Origin: DASYSA01 sp036003885
GTDB taxonomy: Bacteria; Acidobacteriota; Blastocatellia; UBA7656
Direction of reading: 5' to 3'
Length of the DNA: 11,064 nucleotides
Assembly: GCA_036003885.1 (NCBI GenBank)
Contig: DASYSA010000621.1
Span: 1-11,064 of the forward strand
The notes below the pieces were generated by a model. The model did no database searches, was not told the origin of the DNA, and saw only the letters and a program-made list of their open reading frames with translations. Below are positions 5,973 to 11,064 of the stretch, piece by piece. The stretch's first letter is position 1. Each line of letters starts with the position of its first letter. The position numbers and the translations under genes are program-made.

Positions 5973-6833
5973 ATGGATTGCAGCACGTTTGAACTGAAAT
6001 TGAGCGACTACCTGGACGGCTCGTTGAACCGCCCCGAGGCCAGCCTCTTTAGAGAGCATTCGCTTCAATGCCGCACCTGCAGGCGATTGATTGACGACGT
6101 GAAGTCGGCCATCAGTGATTGTAACAACCAGGAGAATGTCGAATCGTCCCCGGCCCTGGAAGCGACCCTTTTCATGATCCCAGCCGAGCACACGCCGCTC
6201 AACTGTCGGGACTGGGAAGAGGTGATTACCGAATTCCTGGATGGGTTCGTTCCCGCAACGACATATCAGCGCTTTGAGGAGCACGCAACCGCCTGCACAG
6301 GCTGCTCCGACCTGCTTACGGACGTAGTCTATGCCGTGGCCGCCTGTCACTCCGTCCACACCTACGAGGAGTACGATGTAAGCGCGGCTCTGGCTGACCG
6401 CCTTCTAAAGGTTATGCCGGAGTCGCGCAGGAGTCTTCAACGTAAGCTCGCCGACCGCGTGTCGGCTGTGGCCGCCTTTCTGATGCCCCGAAGAACCCAG
6501 GGCGCTCCCTGGAGTTTTGCGACGGCTTCGATTCTGGCCTTTGCTTCCGTGGCTCTGCTGGTCTTCGACTTTTCGGAGGATCTCTCAGTCAAAGGGATTT
6601 ATCGACAGGCACGCGTGAAGGCAGCCGAGATCTACAGCCGCGGCTCGGACATCTATGCACAGAAGGACGAAGTCGTGGGACGACTGCAGGAGGTGCGGTC
6701 GGACATTGACGAAATATGGGAGACGATGGGCGGAGAAGGCCGGCCGGAGAGCGAGAGGGATGCATACGATAGGCGTGAACTCCCCCGCAGGATTAGTCCG
6801 GATGGCTCGACGAATTTAGCCCCCAGCCATTGA
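5973..6833 (+). CDS. Membrane anti-sigma factor with two zinc-finger (zf-HC2) domains
   Basis: Presumed inhibitor of the sigma factor encoded just upstream: a cytoplasmic zinc-binding part holds the sigma factor at the membrane. From the ATG at 5973 it has 286 residues. The first zinc finger starts at once: C3, then SDYLDG, then H29-x3-C33-x2-C36, the ZAS signature. A second full copy follows with C78, EFLDG, and H104-x3-C108-x2-C111. One membrane helix lies at about 182-198, followed by a mostly charged, helical C-terminal part (about 200-270) that would be periplasmic, ending in a disordered tail. The frame is open upstream to a TTG at 5919, but the family fold starts at the chosen ATG. There is no clear Shine-Dalgarno site there, so translation may be coupled or structure-dependent. 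Two tandem ZAS domains are less common than one. It could also regulate more than one sigma factor. Confidence 0.85.
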   Translation: MDCSTFELKLSDYLDGSLNRPEASLFREHSLQCRTCRRLIDDVKSAISDCNNQENVESSPALEATLFMIPAEHTPLNCRDWEEVITEFLDGFVPATTYQRFEEHATACTGCSDLLTDVVYAVAACHSVHTYEEYDVSAALADRLLKVMPESRRSLQRKLADRVSAVAAFLMPRRTQGAPWSFATASILAFASVALLVFDFSEDLSVKGIYRQARVKAAEIYSRGSDIYAQKDEVVGRLQEVRSDIDEIWETMGGEGRPESERDAYDRRELPRRISPDGSTNLAPSH

Positions 6834-6918
6834 GGCTCTCCCGATTGATCGAACCAAGGGCCCGGGCCGAACGTTCATTAAGTGGCGACTATTTATACTG
6901 ACTAAAGGCAGGATTGAG

Positions 6919-7632
6919 ATGTACTGTGCTTACCACCCATCAAATGCAGCGCGGGCTCAATGCGGCAGCTGCGCGCGTCCCCTGTGCGCGGGATGCGATC
7001 ATCGAATAAAGGGATACCCCTATTGTCAGGACTGCATAATTCTGGGCATCCAGAGCCTCTCGGCTCATCAACAGACCCGCCGCTCCAGAAGTAGCGCACG
7101 CCTGGCCGCTCTATTCGGGGTATTCTTGCCGGGCCTGGGAGCAATCTACAATCGTCAGAACGTCAAAGCTGTCGTGCACTTCTTGACCGTCGCGTGCCTT
7201 TTTCAGTTGAGGCACATCGGTATTGTCGGAGGCGTCTTCTTTGCCGGCGGGCTTGCGTTCTACGTTTACTCAATCATAGATGCCTATCGAACCGCCCAAC
7301 TGATTACACAGGGCGGAAACGCAGCTGCCGATGAGGACCAATTCAAGAAGCGACTCGCGCGGCGTGCGCCTGCGATCGGGCTTGGGCTGGTTATAGGAGG
7401 CGCGCTGCTGGCATTCCAATTCCTGCAGCCGTTTGGCCTCTCGCTAACTCGCCTCGTACCGGTGGCGCTGATACTGCTGGGTGGGTATCTTCTGAGCTCG
7501 CATTTCAAGCGCACGAGAGATAGAGACTATGGGGCGGACCATACCGACCGGCCGCCAAACACACTAATACGAGGGTCGTTCGCCGAACAGGGATCAACAG
7601 GGACCCAGGCACGCGCATGGCGTCAGAGGTGA
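6919..7632 (+). CDS. B-box zinc-finger multi-pass membrane protein
   Basis: A 237-residue protein with an N-terminal B-box-like zinc-binding domain and a membrane domain. The metal ligands are regularly spaced: C3-x2-H6, C15-x2-C18, C23-x2-C26 (with H28) and C36-x2-C39, enough for two zinc ions. A basic, serine-rich linker follows (about 48-60). Helices lie near 61-78 (around FLPGLGAIYN, a TM2-domain-like loop), 84-100, 103-123, 151-168 and 171-192. The N-terminal half of the membrane part resembles TM2-like proteins of unknown function. A hydrophilic tail covers about 194-237. The ATG at 6919 has AGGA 6-9 nt upstream. It lies 85 nt after the anti-sigma gene with no obvious terminator between, and overlaps the next gene by 16 nt, so cotranscription is likely. 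Zinc-finger/TM2 proteins of this type are usually annotated only as hypothetical. A role in the envelope response is inferred from context. Confidence 0.75.
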   Translation: MYCAYHPSNAARAQCGSCARPLCAGCDHRIKGYPYCQDCIILGIQSLSAHQQTRRSRSSARLAALFGVFLPGLGAIYNRQNVKAVVHFLTVACLFQLRHIGIVGGVFFAGGLAFYVYSIIDAYRTAQLITQGGNAAADEDQFKKRLARRAPAIGLGLVIGGALLAFQFLQPFGLSLTRLVPVALILLGGYLLSSHFKRTRDRDYGADHTDRPPNTLIRGSFAEQGSTGTQARAWRQR

Positions 7633-9383
7633 GAAAATTGTCGGCGGCAGGCGGAAAAAGAATTGGGAAGCTTCTGATCGGACTGCTGCTGGTGGGCGCC
7701 GGCGTTGCTTTCTTCTTCGTTCCTGCAGGCAGCGGCTTCACGGGTCATCTGTGGACTGTGTTTCTTACATCGATGATGTGGCTCTGGCCGCTCTTTCTGG
7801 TTTGCATGGGTATCGTGCGAGTGATGGGTTTCGCCGTCGAGCGTAAGCCGCGTTCACCTTTAGGGGGCACTCTGCTCATCTCCATAGGAGTGCTTTTCCT
7901 CGCAAGCCGCTTTCACGCCGATCTCAATGGGCTGAGAATCTACGGCCGCTACTGGTTGGTGCTGCTGGCCATCTTCGCCGCAGTCGAGCTGCTCCGTTAC
8001 TACTCCCACCGGCACGCTGAGGGACCGCCCCCGCGGATGTTCACAGCCGGGCGGCTCATCGTCATCGGGTTAATCGTGGGAACCGGGGTGCTTGCCAATC
8101 GTGTGGCAGGCAGCAATCCCTCTTTGCTCTCGTCGCTGAAACTTCCTGGTGTACTGGGCGGCATACGAGATTCAGTTGTAGGCGAGACCTTCACGTTTAC
8201 GGATGCGCCCATAACCGCACAGGAGTTGCGACCGGGCGCGCGCATAACCGTGAGCAACAGCTTTGGCGACCTAAAGGTCACCGCGGGCCAGATTCTGCGG
8301 GCAAGCCTGACCAAGGGAGTGCGCGCCTGGAATGAACAGGACGCTCGCCAGATCTCGGATAAGATTCGACTCGTCGTGAATCAGACTCCGGACGGCATTA
8401 CGATCTCGACTAATCGTGAGCAGTTGAATCAGCAGTTCACAACCGATATTCAACTTGAGGTTCCCGCCTCGGCCTTGTTAAGCATCAGCGGCAGCTATGG
8501 CACGATTAACGCAAGCGGAACCCGGGGGCAAATGGCGATCAAGTCGAGTTATGGTAAGGCGATTGTATCGAATGTGGCCGGCGACTTGAGTTTCGAGCTG
8601 GCATACTCTGATATCACGGCCTCCAGCATCAACGGCAATCTGATCGCAACGGGAGCCAAGAATGCCAGGATAAGTGGGATCAGCGGATCCGTGGAGCTGT
8701 CGGCCAGCAATGGCTCGGTCGACCTGCGAAACGTATCCGGCGAAGTCCAGGTAGAGGCTCCGTTCAGCAGGATTGTGGCGGCGGACCTTGGGGAGACGGC
8801 TCAGCTAAGGACTCAGCACGCGAGTGTTCAGATTACTCGAGCGGCTGATCTGATCATCGTAGCGCCTCACTCGGACGTTCGTGCTGAAAACATCAATGGC
8901 GACTTGCAAGTCTCCTCTTCCAACAGCGATATTCAACTCCGCGCGATTTCCGGGGGTGTAACGATATCGGCCGAGCGCAGTTCGGTGAACGCCGAAGATG
9001 TACGCGGGCCGGTCGAGGTGGAGACGTCGCACGGGAGTGTGGTCGTAAAGAACTTCTACGAGGGCGTAGACGTGCGAACAAGCTACCGCGACGTTACACT
9101 CGTTGCGGCGGGGCATCCCGTCGACGACATCAAGGTTGACAACGATCATGGCGAGATAAGGCTGGTGCTGCCTGAGTCGAGTGAGTTTGTTCTCGACGCT
9201 TCAAGCGAAAGCGGACAGGTCAGGCAAGTGGGTTTCGGAACAATTGCTCAGAAGGGGCGCGACGCCTTGCGCGCTGTTCTGGGTTCGGACGGCCCGACAA
9301 TCACGCTGCGGACCTCGTTCAAGAACATCACGATTCAAGCGACCGAGGCTCGTCAGGCCGTCGCTACTGGCGGCGTCAACTAG
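7617..9383 (+). CDS. LiaF-like membrane domain fused to DUF4097 beta-solenoid
   Basis: A 588-residue protein in two parts. Residues 1-165 hold about five hydrophobic segments (16-34, 46-71, 83-97, 110-127, 143-161) resembling the DUF5668/LiaF-type membrane domain of envelope-stress proteins. Residues about 190-575 form a polar beta-rich domain of the DUF4097 'putative adhesin' type. Its core, about 287-500, is a clear tandem repeat with an 18-residue period; successive units start at M306, L324, L342, V359, V377, A395, L412, L430, V448, V466 and V484. Each unit alternates hydrophobic residues, then has a turn and ends in a small-residue/Gly pair, as in a right-handed beta-solenoid. DUF4097 proteins are usually downstream of sigma or two-component envelope-stress genes; their biochemical role is unknown. 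There is no sortase or outer-membrane anchor signal, so the solenoid is probably tethered to the inner membrane by the helices. The ATG at 7617 overlaps the previous gene by 16 nt in another frame, which suggests coupled translation. Confidence 0.85.
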   Translation: MASEVRKLSAAGGKRIGKLLIGLLLVGAGVAFFFVPAGSGFTGHLWTVFLTSMMWLWPLFLVCMGIVRVMGFAVERKPRSPLGGTLLISIGVLFLASRFHADLNGLRIYGRYWLVLLAIFAAVELLRYYSHRHAEGPPPRMFTAGRLIVIGLIVGTGVLANRVAGSNPSLLSSLKLPGVLGGIRDSVVGETFTFTDAPITAQELRPGARITVSNSFGDLKVTAGQILRASLTKGVRAWNEQDARQISDKIRLVVNQTPDGITISTNREQLNQQFTTDIQLEVPASALLSISGSYGTINASGTRGQMAIKSSYGKAIVSNVAGDLSFELAYSDITASSINGNLIATGAKNARISGISGSVELSASNGSVDLRNVSGEVQVEAPFSRIVAADLGETAQLRTQHASVQITRAADLIIVAPHSDVRAENINGDLQVSSSNSDIQLRAISGGVTISAERSSVNAEDVRGPVEVETSHGSVVVKNFYEGVDVRTSYRDVTLVAAGHPVDDIKVDNDHGEIRLVLPESSEFVLDASSESGQVRQVGFGTIAQKGRDALRAVLGSDGPTITLRTSFKNITIQATEARQAVATGGVN

Positions 9384-9448
9384 CCGCGCCTTAAGCCATA
9401 CAGAGGGGCTATGAGTTCGAGTTTTCGGATCTGATAAGGAGGTTGCTA

Positions 9449-9637
9449 ATGGTAATTCTCAGGTTGGTACTTGGAATGGTGGCGTTCATTATTGCCGTGA
9501 AAATACTGGCGATCTTGCTCGCGGTAGTTGGGTTTGCTCTTGGCCTGATCAAGCTGGCAGTCATTCTGGGCATCTTCGTGCTGATCGGATGGCTGATCTA
9601 CAAGGTCATATCCCCAGGGCGAACAGCCCAGGTCTAA
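9449..9637 (+). CDS. Small two-helix membrane protein (62 aa)
   Basis: A very hydrophobic 62-residue protein: a first helix (about 3-28, with a lysine in the middle), a short turn with one lysine near 35, a second helix (about 37-53) and a short basic tail. I do not recognise a family. The start is the ATG at 9449: a perfect AAGGAGG (9436-9442) lies 6 nt upstream, the strongest ribosome site in the window, which also argues against the TTG at 9443 inside that spacing. It is 65 nt after the DUF4097 gene on the same strand and is followed by a long hairpin, so it probably ends the operon. Small membrane proteins of this size often modulate a larger membrane partner or sense membrane state, as in phage-shock-type responses. 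That role here is a guess from context. Confidence 0.75.
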   Translation: MVILRLVLGMVAFIIAVKILAILLAVVGFALGLIKLAVILGIFVLIGWLIYKVISPGRTAQV

Positions 9638-10079
9638 CAGAATCTGAAGAACCGGTCCGCCGGACACAGAAGACAGAGGGACGAGGTAAGCCCAACCCTC
9701 TGTCTTCTCCGTGTCCCGGTTCTTGTCAGGATCCGGCATCGTCCGTGGGCCGGCCGGACGCGCCGGCATTGAGTTTTCGTCGTCGGGGCCTCCCGTCTTC
9801 ATCTTAGTAGGAAGAATCTCAATTCCCACGCTAAACAGCAGCAGTGTACCTCCTACCATTCCCCGATTGTTACAATTTTGATAAGTCTCAAAAAAAGTCG
9901 TCGAGAACTATTGCCAATCCCTGGCCCGTGTGATAGCCTGCGCACCTGTCCTAAATGGTAGCGGGAACAGACCTCTTCACATTGGGTTTTTATTAGCAAG
10001 GATTTTAGTTGGTCCGGGTGTTGCTGTGGGACATTGGTAACATCCCCATACTCTGGTGCCAGAGCCAAGGAGACACTGA
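9638..10079. other. Gap before the M23 gene: hairpin, possible promoters, no gene seen
   Basis: The stretch holds the imperfect palindrome at 9662-9716, a short GC palindrome around 9748-9755 and an AT-rich segment at 9865-9900. Possible promoter elements for the peptidase are TTGCCA at 9911-9916 with a poor -10 (TAGCCT, 9934-9939), and the ECF-like GGGAACA at 9963-9969. Minus-strand open frames crossing it show no ribosome site or recognisable domain. AAGGAG at 10068-10073 is the ribosome site of the next gene. Confidence 0.5.
9662..9716. repeat. Long imperfect palindrome / hairpin after the small membrane gene
   Basis: The 19-nt arm at 9662-9680 (GGACACAGAAGACAGAGGG) matches the reverse complement of 9696-9716 except for a 2-nt bulge, with a 15-nt loop. 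Outside the bulge the match is perfect. A further AAGAACCGG/CCGGTTCTT pair flanks it (9647-9655 and 9716-9724), interrupted on the left by about 6 extra nt. It begins 24 nt after the small membrane gene and could end or protect that transcript. No T run follows, so it is not a canonical intrinsic terminator. It may be a dispersed REP- or MITE-like element. Confidence 0.8.
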
Positions 10080-10937
10080 ATGTCGGATAAACGACGCCTG
10101 TTTACCTTCCTGATCGCAAGCAGTCATACCTCTAAAGTCAGACGTCTTAGCATTCATCACAATGTCATTTATGCGGGTGGCGGAATTCTTCTCGTGACCG
10201 TCCTTCTGACGATCTTTGGCGCAATCAGGGTGGCACAGCACGAGGCGCTCAACCTTAAGTACGAATCCATAAAGGCCGAGAACGAGGGATTGAAGAGGGA
10301 GAACGACTCCTTTCAGAACTCCTACGGCAAGCTGAAAGGGCAGATCTCTTACATCGGCGACATGTCGAAGGAACTTGCCAGACAGGCAAAGATGGACGCG
10401 GCATCTGATGTTGAGGCTCAGGTTGGCACAGGCGGACCCGAAACCGTGGCGGCGCTGGATAAGGCGGCCGATAGCCTCGAGCGCCAGGTGAGACACATAA
10501 GCGATCGCCTGCACTCAGACCTGCTGCGGCTCGCCTCTATTCCATCGGGCTTGCCGGTGAGCGGATATGTGACCGACGGGTTTGGCATACGACACAATCC
10601 GTTTGGCGGCGAGGGACGAGAGTCTCACAACGGTGTCGACGTCGCTGTCGAGTTCGGCACTCCCGTTTCAGCTACGGCGGACGGCCTTGTAGTCTGGGCG
10701 GCTCCCTATGCGGGATATGGCAACCTTGTCGTTGTATATCACAGCAACGGCATCACCAGCCGTTACGGCCACCTGTCGAAGATCACTGTCGAGGCAGGAC
10801 AACGTGTCAAGCGCGGCGACCAGGTTGGCCACGCCGGCAGCACAGGGCGATCTACCGGTCCACATGTCCATTACGAGATACGACAGAACGACCAGCCCGT
10901 CGACCCGCTTCAGTACGCCGGGCAAGCACGCCCATGA
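10080..10937 (+). CDS. Membrane-anchored M23 family peptidoglycan endopeptidase
   Basis: A 285-residue LytM/M23 zinc metallopeptidase, which cuts peptide cross-links in peptidoglycan on the periplasmic side. The N-terminus is basic and cytoplasmic (1-27); one membrane anchor lies at about 28-52, followed by a coiled-coil segment (about 55-100) and a helical linker (to about 150). The M23 domain covers about 160-280. Metal ligands are H183 and D187 (HNGVD) and H264; the catalytic histidines are H231 (RYGHLSK) and H262 (PHVH). All are present, so it is predicted to be active rather than a degenerate EnvC/NlpD-like activator. The order anchor, coiled coil, M23 is common in cell-shape and division hydrolases. 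The start ATG at 10080 has AAGGAG 6 nt upstream. A 442-nt gap separates it from the stress cluster, so it likely has its own promoter. Peptidoglycan remodelling fits with the envelope theme of its neighbours. Confidence 0.95.
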   Translation: MSDKRRLFTFLIASSHTSKVRRLSIHHNVIYAGGGILLVTVLLTIFGAIRVAQHEALNLKYESIKAENEGLKRENDSFQNSYGKLKGQISYIGDMSKELARQAKMDAASDVEAQVGTGGPETVAALDKAADSLERQVRHISDRLHSDLLRLASIPSGLPVSGYVTDGFGIRHNPFGGEGRESHNGVDVAVEFGTPVSATADGLVVWAAPYAGYGNLVVVYHSNGITSRYGHLSKITVEAGQRVKRGDQVGHAGSTGRSTGPHVHYEIRQNDQPVDPLQYAGQARP

Positions 10938-11038
10938 GTCCTGGTTGAGCAGTCGCACCTGTGCGGTTCCACAACAATCTCGGTTTTGTAGATCTCCTCG
11001 TGTCGTTTGTCGAATCAACATTCAGAGGCAAGTACGTC

Positions 11039-11064
11039 ATGCCTCGCATCCCTGTTATCAACCG
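11039..11064 (+). CDS. Possible start of a further gene, cut by the right edge
   Basis: An ATG at 11039 opens a frame (MPRIPVIN...) that continues to the edge, with AGAGG about 10 nt upstream. The same frame is open back to 10949 and has GTG alternatives at 10961 and 11000, so the true start is uncertain. Only about eight codons are visible, so no product can be proposed. It is on the same strand as the M23 gene, 101 nt downstream of it. Confidence 0.3.

Noticed and set aside
5826..6359. 177-residue minus-strand open frame antisense to the anti-sigma gene
   Set aside because: It conflicts with a well-supported zinc-finger gene on the other strand and shows no family motif.
6859..6868. GGCCCGGGCC palindrome between the anti-sigma and B-box genes, considered as a terminator
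   Set aside because: The stem would have almost no loop and no U tract, and the layout suggests read-through.
9446..9859. 137-residue minus-strand open frame whose first residues (MVGGTLLLFSVGIEIL) look like a membrane helix
   Set aside because: It has no ribosome site before the ATG, its remainder is low in hydrophobic pattern and runs through the palindrome and antisense to the small membrane gene. A gene relic cannot be excluded but is not supported.
1..11064. CRISPR array, insertion sequence, prophage or toxin-antitoxin pair
   Set aside because: No regularly spaced direct repeats, transposase, integrase, phage structural motif or small two-gene cassette was found.

Overview
This is an ordinary-looking chromosomal segment of moderately high GC, encoding a Gram-negative-style envelope and housekeeping gene set. 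The combination of an ECF sigma factor with a double zinc-finger anti-sigma protein, a B-box zinc-finger membrane protein, a LiaF-like/DUF4097 protein and heptameric intergenic repeats is most like what is found in Acidobacteriota (Blastocatellia-like). That placement is an inference from gene content, not from any search. No IS element, prophage, CRISPR array, rRNA or intact tRNA is visible.

Left half, minus strand (read right to left): a flippase-like UPF0104/LPG-synthase-type membrane protein (4936-3809, TTG start), the ribonucleotide reductase repressor NrdR (3715-3251), the ATP-dependent protease Lon (3066-694) and, cut by the left edge, the N-terminus of an exported protein that looks like a MltD-type lytic transglycosylase (293-1). 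Lon has its own well-matched sigma70-type promoter. The exported protein also has one, followed by a leader of about 130 nt. Short tandem heptamers and inverted repeats lie in the gaps on both sides of lon.

Right half, plus strand: an ECF sigma factor (5222-5809), its presumed zinc-binding membrane anti-sigma factor (5973-6833), a B-box zinc-finger/multi-pass membrane protein (6919-7632), a large protein with LiaF-like membrane helices and a DUF4097 beta-solenoid (7617-9383, overlapping the previous gene by 16 nt) and a 62-residue two-helix membrane protein (9449-9637). This looks like one envelope-stress regulon: a membrane anti-sigma factor would release the sigma factor on stress, and the downstream genes are membrane proteins of the kind such sigma factors often control. 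After a 442-nt gap with a long hairpin comes a membrane-anchored M23 peptidoglycan endopeptidase (10080-10937). The start of one more plus-strand gene may lie at the right edge.

The divergent gap 4937-5221 separates the two halves and should hold promoters for both directions. The most interesting material is the sigma/anti-sigma/B-box/DUF4097 cluster, with its 18-residue-period solenoid, and the unexplained intergenic structures (the leader at 294-425, the heptamer hairpin at 3190-3244 and the hairpin at 9662-9716).
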